A stretch of DNA of 64,000 nt, from assembly GCA_003254905.1 (NCBI GenBank), contig QANU01014181.1:264518-328517 (forward strand), read 5' to 3'. Shown in pieces: positions 1 to 12,519 of the stretch (within the stretch, counting starts at the first letter, position 1; the number at the start of each line of letters is the position of its first letter). The notes under the pieces were generated by a model. The model did no database searches and was not told the DNA's origin. It saw nothing but the letters and a program-made list of their open reading frames with translations. This stretch comes from Nissolia schottii (taxonomy: Eukaryota > Streptophyta > Magnoliopsida > Fabales > Fabaceae). The translations under genes and the position numbers were made by a program.

Positions 1-1851
1 GTTAACTTGTTTAATCATTAAAATTGGAAGCTGTAAATCAAATTAGTTCTTATTTAGTTTCAAGTTTGTGTACTCCAAACCTAAATTTAGAAAACTAAAA
101 ATGACTTTAAACAGGACTCGTGTTTGTTGGAAAAAACATAATAAGTAACCCAAACTCACACACTTTCAAGATAAAATGACCATTTTTCCATATTTAACCA
201 AGCTGAAAGAATCACTAAATTAAAAAAAAAATTATAATAGCCTTCCGCCCCTTTGTGAACCAAAATAATAATAATAAATACCCTCCGAAAAACAAAGTCG
301 AACAAAACAAAAACCACACACAAAACACACAAAAATCACAATATAAAAAGTGCTAGAAAAAAGGGGAGCCCTCAAGCCCTCCTTCGTTGTAGGAATGACA
401 TTAAAGAGATGAAAATGGGAGGAACTTATGTCGTAAGTGAAGGCCCATAGTACGGGTTTTACTCTATTGGTTGGAAGCTCGTGGAGTTGAGTATCATCGT
501 TGCTACGAAGGCAGTGGCGTTAAGGATCATCACTGTGATTGTGGATCGTGGCGCCATTGCAGATATTCAATGTTCAGAGAGTACAGTAGAATGGGTATTC
601 ACTAAATTAGCATTTGTACTAATAGGTGTAACTGTTTTAATTTGATATATATATATATTTGCAAAATAATAATAAAAATAATAATAAGAATCTTCTAAAG
701 TGAATCTCCCACTTTAGAAGATCTCTTTCAAAAAGATGATATTATAATTTGTTCTATTAAATATCTTTTTTTCAATTGTATTTAAACAGTTTTTTTAAGG
801 GCTCTTTTTAATGGTTTAATTTTCCTTAAAACGCTTTTTCGGTGAAAAAAGATGACTAAATGTAGTTCTACAAAAATTAATTCAAAATTATTTTTCATCG
901 ATTTTAGATTTTTTTTTTTCTACTACCTACCTTATCTTCCTTCAACAATTCAAAAAAACTGGCTAAACTAATTTAAATTGCTTTGAACAAAACAATTTAT
1001 TTACAAATTAGTTTTCTTTTATATTATTTAAGATAACTAGTTTTGTTTTGTATCATGAAAACTTGATTTTGGAAATTCCCAAAATCCACCTTAAATTGTA
1101 TAAAAGTTAAAGGCTAACCATAAACCATTTAAATGGGTAATAATAAACAAGACCACTTAAGTGACCCACTAAATAACTAAATATACACTGTCTAATTATA
1201 ATAGACAATAATCATGTCCATCATTACTTGTTCTTTATGGAAAGTAGGTATAGATGTATAGAACCCTGAAGACTTAATTATGTTTTTAATTTTTTTTTTA
1301 AATTGAGATTTGGTTTAAGCTTATTTTTCTTTCTTTCCAAACATATAATATCTAATTCTAATTATATTCATTAGTGAGGTTTTATAATTTTATTCATTAT
1401 TGTCGATAAAATTTTGTTATTGTTGATGTAATGTCCACTTAACTATGCTAGTAATTAATAGAGTTTTGCTAAGGATAAATATTAAAATTATGTAATTTTT
1501 TATATATTTAAATCATTTATTTAAAAGCCTAAACTAAAAATAAAAAAATGACAAAGACCCAAAAAATATTTAAACTCAATAGAAATTAGTCAATCAAGTA
1601 TTTCATTTTCCTTGTTTTGATTCATATAGACACCTTGCCCCATGTTACAACTCACAGTGTCTTGGACAAGGAAACTATAAATATTTATTAAAAAAAATTT
1701 AATGTGCTTGTCATCATTTTTTTATCATGAGAAAAAAACCAGTCAAATAATTTTATTTACAAAAATGACCTTTTAAAAAAAATTCGTTTGCGAGTGACGT
1801 TATGCACAAGAAATAACAAAAATTGAATCCGTTAGTACTCTTTCACATTCA
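1..1851. other. AT-rich intergenic DNA
   Basis: No gene, RNA gene or clear element was recognised. The sequence is AT-rich with homopolymer runs. A more GC-rich patch near 480-560 has no open frame of useful length. Confidence 0.5.
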
Positions 1852-1860
1852 TTCATAAAA

Positions 1861-2984
1861 GGGCTAATTATGTTTTTAGTCCTTGTAAAATTTGAAAGTT
1901 TTGTTTTAGTCCCTGCATTAAATTTTTAGTCCCTGCAAAATTATAAAATTAGGTTTTAGTCCCTGNNNNNNNNNNNNNNNNNNNNNNNNNNNNNNNNNNN
2001 NNNNNNNNNNNNNNNNNNNNNNNNNNNNNNNNNNNNNNNNNNNNNNNNNNNNNNNNNNNNNNNNNNNNNNNNNNNNNNNNNNNNNNNNNNNNNNNNNNNN
2101 NNNNNNNNNNNNNNNNNNNNNNNNNNNNNNNNNNNNNNNNNNNNNNNNNNNNNNNNNNNNNNNNNNNNNNNNNNNNNNNNNNNNNNNNNNNNNNNNNNNN
2201 NNNNNNNNNNNNNNNNNNNNNNNNNNNNNNNNNNNNNNNNNNNNNNNNNNNNNNNNNNNNNNNNNNNNNNNNNNNNNNNNNNNNNNNNNNNNNNNNNNNN
2301 NNNNNNNNNNNNNNNNNNNNNNNNNNNNNNNNNNNNNNNNNNNNNNNNNNNNNNNNNNNNNNNNNNNNNNNNNNNNNNNNNNNNNNNNNNNNNNNNNNNN
2401 NNNNNNNNNNNNNNNNNNNNNNNNNNNNNNNNNNNNNNNNNNNNNNNNNNNNNNNNNNNNNNNNNNNNNNNNNNNNNNNNNNNNNNNNNNNNNNNNNNNN
2501 NNNNNNNNNNNNNNNNNNNNNNNNNNNNNNNNNNNNNNNNNNNNNNNNNNNNNNNNNNNNNNNNNNNNNNNNNNNNNNNNNNNNNNNNNNNNNNNNNNNN
2601 NNNNNNNNNNNNNNNNNNNNNNNNNNNNNNNNNNNGGGTGAGAGGGATGGGTGGGGGTGGGTGAGGGTTCGGAGACACAGGGGATGGGTGGGGCTGGGGC
2701 TGGGTAAAAGAGTTTCTCTCTTTTTTTTCTTTTTTTCTTTTTAAATGGGTCGGGTCAGAATTGAGTTTGAGTCATGGGTCTGGGTTAGGTTTTAGGTTAT
2801 GCCACGTGGCATCCCGCGTGGCGTGCCGCGTCAGCGCCGCATCAGTGTCACGTCAGCCCAGTCAACCCTCACCCCACCCCATGGACTAAAACCTAATTTT
2901 ACAATTTTGCAGGGATTAAAAATTTTATACAGGGACTAAAACTAAACTTTCAGATTTTATAGAGACCAAAAACATAATTAACCC
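1861..2984. mobile_element. Long-TIR (Mutator-like) element, interior unsequenced
   Basis: The left end begins GGGCTAATTATGTTTTTAG and the right end is its inverted counterpart, ending CATAATTAACCC. About 100 bp at each side is inverted-repeat sequence with the recurring motif 'TTTTAGTCCCTG'. The flanks carry an imperfect 9-bp duplication: TTCATAAAA at 1852-1860 and TTCATAATC at 2985-2993. Long TIRs with a 9-bp target duplication fit a Mutator-like element. The interior keeps a GC-rich stretch (about 2640-2880, rich in 'CCACGTGGC' and 'GCGTGGCG') after the gap. No transposase is visible, but 670 bases are unread. Confidence 0.65.
1966..2635. other. Assembly gap (670 N)
   Basis: A run of N inside the long-TIR element. 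The gap was probably caused by the inverted repeats and the GC-rich interior. Confidence 0.99.
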
Positions 2985-3472
2985 TTCATAATCTCACTTT
3001 AATTTCTAAAAAATGAGATTCATCCTCAAAGATTTTATTTTTAGTTTTGTGTGCGTTGTATTCATTATGGGAACATGCCGAAATGGTTTTTCAGTGTCAC
3101 GCGCTGTTCTATGAGTTTGGTGCCACGCGCTGTTTGAATTGGGAATTTAGTAAATTCACTGACATGAAAAAGCATTTGTTTGGTCGGGTGGTGGACTTTG
3201 GGAGGAAATGAGGAGTAATGTAATGAGGGATTTCATTCCTTCAAATTAAATTCGGAGTGAAAAGGGCCCCTCAGTTGAAACAAGTGTGTGGGTTGGTTCA
3301 CTTTAATAGTTCACTTACGTATCATGAAATCATGATCTTAATTTGAATTTTGTTTAGGTTTACATATTGGTGAGTTATTTATGAGCATAAATTTAATTTT
3401 AATATGTTGTTAATGTGAATGAGTTTTATGTTATTTAAAGAAAATTGAATGAGTGTCGGAGATTTAACTTGA

Positions 3473-3610
3473 TGTGCTACTTCGTGAGATTCAGGCTATT
3501 GTTGATTGGGGCTGGAAAGCGTATGTGGCACATGTGCTTCGCTCGGCTAATATTTGTGTGAATATGTTGATTAGGATGGCACTAAGATTCATTCTCCTCC
3601 TGATTGTGTC
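3473..3610 (+). pseudogene. RNase H-like (LINE ORF2 type) fragment
   Basis: One frame reads LLREIQAIVDWGWKAYVAHV followed by LRSANICVN. This resembles the C-terminal part of the RNase H-like (RVT_3) domain of plant L1-type retrotransposons and related proteins, where a conserved 'H-x-x-R-x-x-N-x-x-A-D' block ends the domain. The 'A-D' pair is lost and the frame soon closes, so this is a decayed remnant. The assignment rests on pattern recognition of a short peptide. Confidence 0.4.
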
Positions 3611-3843
3611 TGTTTGTTGATAATGATGTAATAGGAGCATGTTAATTTGTCTTAGTTGTTGTTGTTATTTTTTTTATGTAATAATAATTGGGAATAAAAT
3701 TTGTGCATCTGAAAAATAAATACAACATTAAAGCCTTACAAAAAAAAAAAAAGCCCCACTAACCTCACCTAACTAGTGGGAAATTGAGTGAACGTTGGTT
3801 TTTTTATATTTCTATGGTTGTAGTATAATTTGTACACTAAAAT

Positions 3844-4140
3844 ATGGGTTGAAACACAAATTTACAATTGTATGGGCCTGAGTCTGAAATCGTCACACCC
3901 AGTGGCGAATTCAGACATTTTAAAAAAAAATCTAAATTTGTCACACCCTATAGCGAATTCAGACATTTTTTAAAAAAGAAAATAAAAAAGTCTGAATTTG
4001 CCACATGACATGTGGCAAATTCAGACTTTTAATAAAAAAAAGGGCTGAATTAGCCACACCATGTGACGAATTCAAACCTTTTAAAAAAAAAGTCTAAGGG
4101 TCTGAATTCGCCATAACCTGTGAGATATAAATGTAAATTT
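3844..4140. repeat. Tandem palindrome array, MULE-type MITE (cluster I)
   Basis: Five consecutive 45-60 bp units, each an imperfect palindrome of the form TCTGAATTYGCCAC..GTGGCRAATTCAGAC followed by an A-rich spacer. The ends look like weak TIRs: AAATTTACAATTGTATGGG near 3859, and the complement of ATAAATGTAAATTT near 4127. The layout matches the arrays at 15717-15890, 17803-17990 and 34858-34985. The second of these belongs to a MULE and the third to a small element with a 9-bp target duplication. No convincing target duplication was found for this copy. Confidence 0.5.
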
Positions 4141-4149
4141 TTTACATGG

Positions 4150-6261
4150 ATCATATTATGAGATATAAATCTTTTGGGTACCATGTATATGTAATAAATC
4201 CTTAAAAGGTTCCCGTGCTAAATGCTAAGAATTAGATTTTAATTGCTTACTTTCAAATAGTAAAAGTGTCAAACGTATCAAAATTTTATTGCCTAATGCC
4301 TAATAAAAGAATGGATATAAAATTGATTAAATAAACAAAATACACAAGAAGATGAAAGCCTTTAGTATGTGAAACATGGGCTTTTATGGTAGACTACCAA
4401 CAAAAAATACAACCTTTTTTTTTTTAATGCAATTCACAATTTAATTTCATGAATCCTTCCGTTTTTGTCGTGACGTGTGTGGGGCTAAATGGGCTGGTAG
4501 AAAAACTGGGCCCCCACACTTTAAATTTTATGAAAATAGCACAGAAGTAACCAAGCCTGGGCACAATATTTTTGCAGGAAATTACTCATCCATCAAAATT
4601 AATTAAACGACCCAAAAAAAAAGTCCATCAAAATTAACTTCAAATATGCAGCATCGCTGTCCCAGCAGCAAAATTATTAACTGATCTAGTAATAAAGCCT
4701 GCAATAGAATAATTTAGGTAGAAGTATAGTTTTGTTGGGTTGGGTCAGCTTGATTGATTTCTAGAAACAACAAGAACATCCATATTTATGGTAAGGGGAG
4801 TTACGTTAAATTGTTGGGTTGGGTCAGCAAATAAATAGTTAATATTTTTTGGGGGCCATTTATGACTATATAAATAAAATGGAGTTAATTATCTATATGG
4901 GGCTAGCCCCACAGGAACCGCTTTGCATACCATGGAACTTTTCCAAATTTTCATGTACCGAAGTCTTAAAATGTACTTTTCCAGTAAGTTAAAAACATTG
5001 AGGGGCCTAACATTGTGTTTGATAAATTGGGTCCAATATTCCTCAGGTACACGCACACGTACGTATAAGGGTGTACATCAAGTGAGCCAACCCGCTCAAC
5101 TTGTGAAACTCGTTCGACTTGAAATTGGTTCACTGGGCTCGACTCGAAATAGATCAAGACTTAAGTTGGAACTCGTTCAACTCAGTATTTTGTTGGTTTG
5201 GTGGTGGTTTACTAAATTTTGAAATTGAATCACTCGACTATTCGACGAAGGCCTTTTTTTAACCTAATGTTATCCAACTTAGTCTAATGTTCCCCTCCCT
5301 GAGAAAAATAAAAGAAATTCTACCCAAATCAGTTAAAGCCTCCCACCAATTAAAACAAAAAAAACAAAACAAAACTCTCAAACACAAAAAAAAAAAAAAA
5401 TTAATGAAAAAAATCCAAAAACTTCAAAATAATAGCAAAAAATTTTATAAAAAGAATACAAGGATCATTTGTCGACCCACTCGACTCATCTGACAACCCA
5501 ATGAATCGACTCAAGGTGCATCGCTTCATTCAAAATTACACGACTTGACTCTTCGTTGAGTTCATCGGATGAGTGAGTTCATTCAAAAAATATGACTAAA
5601 ATCAGTTGATCTAGATCACCAAGCACCCATTTTGCTTTCAAAACAAACCATTTATTAAATACACTTGGGAGTAATGATCCAAAAACACCCCCTTGGAGGA
5701 GGAAAAAGGAATAAAATTTTATTGTGTAAAATTCAATAATAAAATCACTTAATTTTCATTAAATAACATAATTGAATATAAATACTCAAAGGGAATGTAG
5801 TTATATTAAACATATTTTATCTTTAACTACTCTACCTTTGTATGCGTACCTTTTGCAGTTGTTCCATAAAATGGATGAACTTTTATAAAAGTCACTTTAG
5901 AAAGTTACTATTTTTTTATTAAAAAAAACAAACTAATGAACAAGAAACTTATAAAAGTTTATGGTTCAAAAGATTGCGGATCTAGCATTACTTTTTCGTT
6001 TATTAACGATTAAGTGCTTTATTAACCCTTGATTTCTTGAGCAAAACATTGACAATGGTTAGCCTTGTATTCGGTGTTATGCACAGTTATTAAACTGAAT
6101 TGACATTTAATTTTTGTTTACTTGCACATGACCTCAAAAGAAAAATTAAGAAAAGTAAGAATACAAAAGAATAACAACTCAACTAAAACATAAAAGAAAA
6201 AAGAAAACTAGTAAGAAGCATGAAAAGAGAGACACTATAAAAAAGAAGTAAGGTATTTTTG
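4150..6261. other. Intergenic DNA downstream of the methyltransferase gene
   Basis: AT-rich DNA with poly-A runs (for example 5385-5400) and no convincing gene. At 5066-5640 there is a stretch beginning AAGGGTGTACATCAAGTGAG, rich in 'CTCGACTCGA' and 'CGACTC' words, that resembles degenerate hAT-type MITEs. Its right end could not be fixed. Short frames at 4923-5222 and 5287-5493 are low-complexity and have no family resemblance. Confidence 0.45.
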
Positions 6262-9200
6262 TTAACTATTATTATTGGCAGGGGCAGTCCAGTAATTCTT
6301 CACAGCAAATAAAATTTTCTCCCTTTCAAGAGGCCCATCTTCATGGTCAACAATTTGACTGTCCCAGTCCAAGCCATTGACTATACTCTTCACTTTTACC
6401 AATATATCAACATCATCTCTGATTATCACACTTCCTTCAGGTCTAAGAATCCTATCCATTTCTAGCAGAATGGCTTCCAATTCACATCTTCAACATAGAA
6501 GTTGGCTAATCAGAATTTACGGGACTTGAATTTCTTAAACAACTACTTAGATTTCAAACAATGACATGCATTTCTATGACCATTAGCAAGAAAAGACTAC
6601 TTACACTTTCAAGATATCGGATAAAGTATAAAATTTAATACCTCGCGATTATCATATAAGAATTTGATATTGACAGAAGTGTTCTACACCTTCATCTAAT
6701 CATGTAATGTTATGACAAGAAAAATAATTTCTCTTTTAAGTAATGAGTATGAGAGTCAATTACTGTTGTTGATGTGACAGTGATAGCATATAAAAGAATG
6801 ATAATGTAAAATTCTTTTATACTGATAGTGTGTAATGTAACTTTTTTAATGTTGAAAACTAAAAAAGGCAAAGCAAAATAAATATACAAACCTGTCATTG
6901 TAAAGGCTGAAAACTGAATCAGCATGAATTAAGTCATAAGTTCTAGGATAAGTAGACATTGCTTCACACCTGCAAGAGAATTGAAATTCAACAGCATTCT
7001 TAGAAAAAATGAAAAAGAGAATTCACGAACTTCACCGAACAAAAAAGAACCAAGAGAAATATTGAGCTAACCAATTATGGTACATTCCAATCAATCCCCG
7101 TTCATAAATTGCTCCAAGTGTGTTAACCTTAGCTTGAACAGGAACCACATTCATGACCCAAACAGGGTACTCAATCAAAGAAGCTGCAAATCCACCCAAG
7201 TAAGCATTCATGTCCAAAAGGTTGCGGTATCTCCCAGCTTTTCCTAGCTGATTGTTAACTTTCTTGTAGTATGATACCCTTTTCTTCCACAAGACATTAT
7301 CCTTTGAGAATGTTTCAGGGGTAACCCCTTTTATTGTCCCCTTATAAATCCTTGGTGGGATGGATTTTAGTCTCAGTGGCCAATTCTCCAATGCCCCTCC
7401 TGCAGTTTCATCTTTGGTAGACACCTCAGGCAAGGGACACAAACATGTTTTCAAATCCGTGTACCTGAAAAGGAGCCAAAACAAAACATAAGCGAGAGTC
7501 GCGCTACGCTGCCAAAAAAAAATTGCTAGAATTTTGACAAAAAAGTAAGGGTGAATGTTGGATGCAACTTTATCGAACGTCCTACTTATCAATCAATGAA
7601 AGTTAACCTAATATGTCGTGATTCTAGCAAGTAACCCTAGGTGTGATAGGCAATATTGATAAGGTGAGGCCACAATGTTCTGTCACTATGTAGCCTTTGA
7701 TTCATGTTATAGACATTTGATAAGATTCTTGTTGATTGTCGACTGTGTAACACAGCTCTCCTGATCAGGACTTAGGAATGACTATCTAAAGGATTTTCAA
7801 TAAAGCACAACATACGCAGAGTTATTCTAGCAAATAAATTTTGGATAAAAACTCAGGTTTTTCAATTTGTTTCCTGTTTTTATGATTTGGTGATAGAAAC
7901 AGTAAAAACAGAACATCTGATTTTCTGTTTTCATTTACATTTTTTGTTATTTCCTTTGTAAAATCTAAAAAAATAAAAAACAGAAACGCAAACCATACAG
8001 ACTTAATATTTTCCATAAAATACATGCAAAACATTTAACAAAAACACAAGGAGATTAGGGGAAATGAAGCACTAACCAGGCCTTGTCAGGGCTATCCTGT
8101 GCCTGGCAGAAGGGCCTGTTTGGGGTGAGCTTCCGGTTGGATTTGCATTCTAAATGGTTTTTGGCTTTCTGCCAAATAGCAATATCACCCTTCTCCACAA
8201 GCTTCTTCCAGCATAGGCTCTTTGCTACCTTCTCAATCTTGGTCTGCTCTTCATTCAAATCCTCCTTTGTTCTTTCCCAACCTTTCCAATGCTTCTTCCA
8301 GTTTATTGGTGGCCCTGATAGGATCCAATACCCTCCAGGGCGCAGGATTCTATCAACTTCATTTAGATAGAGACCATCTAGTCCAACAAGTGAAAAAAAT
8401 AAAAATAAAAATCAATACAACTTACACATGTCATCAATGCTAAATCATTTGATAAGAAGCTTCCATATTTTTCTATTAGTAAACCTTTAAATTAGTTCTT
8501 GCCAAAAATATCATCACAAAATTTGTCTATGAGAAACAAAGACAATCCGCATAATCCATAATAATTGAAAATGTGAGTCAAATTAGTCGTTTGTTAGACA
8601 AATTAGTCCTCAAAAAGAAATTGACTTGACTCACATTTTAAATTTCTAGGGACTATGATGGGAAGTTCTTACCTCTCAAGGTCAAATTTGTCTAATGATG
8701 TTATCAGTAGGGGCAATTTGGGGTTTGAATCTTATTCTTTTATTTTCTTGAGAAAAGTCTACACAAAATGTACTTGAATTTCAGTTAAGAAGTCTCAAAA
8801 TTAGCTACGGAGACTCTAAGCTAAAAATTTTCACTTATGAATTCACCAAAATTGATTCTGGATATGTCACCCTCGATTTCCAAACAGACACACAAAAGTT
8901 CAAGAATATACATATATACCATATTCAGCCCAAGGAATGAGGCAGCGAGAGCAGTGTGCCATGTCAAAAGCTCTGGAAGGGAATGGGAGCCTCTTAGAGG
9001 CTAGGACTCCAATCATGGCAGGTACTCCTCTTTCAAGTGCAAACTGAACTTGTGCTTCGTGTGTGTCCCTTGGTGCTATCGACATTGCTATGATGTCACG
9101 GGATAGAAGATAGGCTCCCCAGCTAGCAACCTTCACGATCATAGTTTTAGAAAATTTTAAACAGCACGTCAAAAAATTTAACCTAATTCCGTCTAGATGT

Positions 9201-10913
9201 TACAGTAAATGTTCTAGAAAAATAACAACGATATATGTTTGGCAAGATTGTGAATCACTACAACTGTTTTGTCTATTGGATGCATCGAATCTATTACAGA
9301 ATCTTTATATGATGTGATCAAGACATTGCTATGTTTAATGGAATATATAAATGTTTTCATACGAAATAGTTTATCTAAAAATGTTGTATGTAATATGTAA
9401 TTAATCTGAAACTCTCTGAAGAAATTTAAGCGGGGTTAGTGACTAATTAGGCAAATGCGTCGTTAGTGGAAGAAACATAGAATCTAGTAATTAAAATAAT
9501 CAACATGTTGGATTTAGTCAAAAGTAGGACAATTGATAATGTTCAAAGTCCGTAGTATGCTGATTAATGAACATATCTCAGTTTTGGAATCCTATGGCTT
9601 AGTAGTAATAATGGTATCCGAGCCCATCCAGGGGAACAACATAACCTGGCCCGGTTCATTCCAAGCGTACATTCACCGCGTGAGATCTATCTTCTTTTTG
9701 TTTTTTCTTTTTAAATTTGAGAAGAAAAAATGGACGAAATTTTTAGATAAAATTTTGAGACCTTTTTTAAAAAGAATAATGGAAGGAGGATTAGTCGTTG
9801 GCGGTTACCAACACTTTCTGACAATAAATAAAAAAATAATCCATCACTATGGTCGTGGAGTGCACATTTCTAGGCATCCCTCCCCAAATATAATATCATT
9901 ATTATTTTTCGGTCAAAACAAATACACTATCATTAATTTTCTTGTGTGCTTCCATGTTCCTTGCCCCATGAATGGCCAAAATTAAGCAAAAGTAGCATAG
10001 ATTTAAAAATAAAATAAAAAAATTCATCTCCACAGAATTGCGGAATATTTGGCTTTTCATATGGCACTAGGAAAGATTAACTTTTGTGCCAAATTTTGTT
10101 TTTTTCATTTTTATCAGATATATTAAGTATTTTTTAATACAGAAAATCCATGTGGGCGTGAATCATTGCTCATTATGCAAGGCCAAGGGACCAGAACCGG
10201 TTACACTTGTTTTGGATCCATTATTTAAAATTAAAACTGACGAGTCATAGATATGATAGAAAAGGAACAAAATTAGACGCCCCCATGAGAGGAGAGAAAT
10301 ATCAGAAAGCCTGCCCCAGATGAGCACATAAAATAAAAGCTCTTCTCAATCCCAATTTTGGAATCTAGTCATCTACCACGACATTCCATATTATCTCAAT
10401 TTTATTTTATTTTTCAAACATTATTCCTTTCCTACTTAATACAGTTAAGTCCACCTATGCATTTACTAAGGCCACGAACTCAAGACCAATTTTTTTGGAT
10501 CCAAAGTTCCAATACTGGTCAGAATGGACACGGGCACTCCATGTTTAATAATAGCAAGGACCATTTTCTTCTCTTGAAACCCCTTTAATAATCCGAAAGG
10601 AAAATGCTATTTCTACGAAAATGATTAACTACTATGAAGCAACTAGCTAGTAGTAGCAGGTAAGATAATAAGAGTAGCCAAATTAGTTTATTGTCAAAAT
10701 TAAATAAGATTTAAAAAAGGTCGGTGGATAAATAAAAGAGTAAAAATCATTTATTTTTTAATGATTAAAAATTATGACCCATCATCTTGATAAAAATTCT
10801 AAAATTCTGACAAAAATATTTGGACAACATAACATTTTTCAATTAATATATAAATATGAACGCTTTGTAATTCCAATCTCATTTCGTATTTTGACTGTCA
10901 TATGACTCATATC

Positions 10914-10958
<45 letters not shown>

Positions 10959-12448
10959 TATTTTACGTCCATCTCGTATAAATTTATGAGTTCTCTAAAA
11001 TTTAAAAATAAAAAGTTTAATTTCTCAAATACGGTCACATCGATAAAAATAGTCAAATCATATACACGGATAATGTATAATAAGTAATCTAAAACAATAG
11101 TATCTCTTAAATGACATATTTTATTCAAAATTTAGTGTAAAATTAATTGTCGTTTGATAAAATTAAAAAATATTAATTATTACACTTTTTAATTATATCA
11201 TTATTTAATATGAATTTTTTATTATTTATATTAATTATATTATTATTTTTCATAACATCATTAAATATAAATACTTGATTTTTTAAAAATATATGTAAAT
11301 TAATTATTTTTTTTAATTCATGTGAATTAGTATAAAAAAAAATGTATAAAAGTTATCGGGAGGAGTAGTATATGCAATTTGTTTCCCTCGATAAGATCTA
11401 ATTAAAAGCAGCAGAAATGGAGGAGTCACTAGCAGTAAGTAAGTTGTGGCCGAAATTGATGATATCAGAATTGTTATTCTTATCCTATAAGTAAAAAAAA
11501 GAACCGGAGAGGTGAAAAAAAAACGACAAGACGAAGAAAGCAGACACACAAACAAACAAAACATCTTTTCTTCCTTACTTTTCTCTTCAAAATATTTCTT
11601 TTTAATATCATTAAAAAAAATTGAAATAGTACATTAAAAAAAGAAATTCATTTTATAAAAAAATTAAATGGGAGAACAGAAAAATGAAAGGAACGTACCC
11701 CACAGCCAGTATCGACGGCGGTCCGGACCGACCCATCCTTGAGGTCAATGAGCTTCCCGATGTCGTCGATGTACTTACCGGCGCCGTCGGGGAACATGGT
11801 GCCGCCGCCGGGGAACCTGAACTTGTCGCCGTCGTAGCGGATCCAGTTCTGCACGGCCTTCTCCACCGTGAGCTCGCGGTGGGGCACGTTGGCGTACCAC
11901 GCCACGTCCCTGCTCTTGGGCCACGGGAACGGGGTCCGGTAACCGTGAGGCGCTGGCACGCGGCACTTGAGGAGCTCCTCCTTCTTTTCCGGACAGTGCC
12001 TCTCCCTGTAAATCATCCTCACGCGCGGGTAGCGCAAGGAGCGCGCGTGGTCCTCGCAGGGCGTATACTCGCTGAGCTTGTAACTGCAAGGTGGGTAGCG
12101 GTTAGAATCTGAGAGGGGGGAGGTTGTTGTGGTTGTTACGGGGAAAGTGGCGTTGTGGTGTGAGATGAAGTCAAGGTGTTTGATGGTTGGGTTGGGTGTG
12201 TGGGTTGGGATTTGGTTGCATGTGGCGAGGGTGTTGGTGGAGGTGAGGGATTTGGATGTGGTGGTGGTGGTGGTGGTGGTGGTTGGGGATTGGTGGTAGG
12301 AGCCGAGGAGGTAGGAGATGATACAGAGGATGGCCACGACGGAGTACAGGTTGGTTTTCTTGCAGTTGAAGATGGAGGTGGCGGCGGTGTGTTTCGACGG
12401 CTTTGAGGTTGGGTGGTAGGGTGGTGGTGTGGTGTCGCCGCCGGCCAT
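6262..12448 (-). CDS. Probable PMT-family (pectin-type) methyltransferase, six exons
   Basis: Putative S-adenosylmethionine-dependent methyltransferase of the plant PMT/QUA2 family (DUF248). Members are Golgi type II membrane proteins linked to homogalacturonan methylation. The model has six exons on the minus strand: 12448-11699, 9130-8920, 8377-8077, 7464-7072, 6969-6892 and 6487-6262. All introns are GT-AG, the phases agree, and the total is 1959 nt (652 residues plus stop), usual for the family. Residues 1-32 are cytosolic and Pro/Thr-rich. A signal anchor spans about 33-50 ([17 protein letters not shown]), followed by a threonine run. The SAM motif [15 protein letters not shown] crosses the first splice junction at residue 250. 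Then come [43 protein letters not shown] and [17 protein letters not shown]. It looks functional. It is closest to the PMT14-18 type by remembered motifs; the exact subgroup is uncertain. Confidence 0.9.
9131..11698 (-). other. Large first intron of the methyltransferase gene
   Basis: A 2.57-kb intron bounded by GT at 11698-11697 and AG just before 9130. It contains a TA dinucleotide run at about 10913-10953 and otherwise AT-rich DNA. The plus-strand frame at 9533-9985 has no family resemblance. No inserted gene or clear transposon was recognised. Confidence 0.6.
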
Positions 12449-12503
12449 GGTGGTGGTGAGGGAGATGTGTGTGTCAAGTGTGATGGGAGTTGTGTTGTGT
12501 GCG

Positions 12504-12513
12504 TTATATATAT
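12504..12513 (-). promoter_or_regulatory. Candidate TATA box of the methyltransferase gene
   Basis: On the minus strand the sequence AATATATATAACG lies about 55-65 bp upstream of the ATG at 12448. This is a plausible TATA box with a short leader. No other element near it was identified. Confidence 0.5.
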
Positions 12514-12519
12514 TGGGTG

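Noticed and set aside
1956..2678. A 240-codon minus-strand frame
   Set aside because: Almost entirely made of N; only the ends are real sequence.
3887..4115. Regularly spaced palindromes as a CRISPR array
   Set aside because: Plant nuclear DNA, A-rich diverged spacers, units decayed; fits a MULE subterminal repeat.
5066..5640. Degenerate hAT MITE starting AAGGGTGTACATC
   Set aside because: Right terminus and target duplication could not be established, so it is only mentioned within the intergenic entry.
9533..9985. Plus-strand 150-codon frame in the first methyltransferase intron
   Set aside because: No domain or family resemblance, and a low-complexity basic stretch in the middle.
10913..10953. 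TA run as a promoter
   Set aside because: Simple dinucleotide microsatellite within an intron.
11684..12112. Plus-strand 142-codon frame and minus-strand alternative frames in methyltransferase exon 1
   Set aside because: GC-rich exon on the other strand or frame; the spliced minus-strand model explains the region fully.
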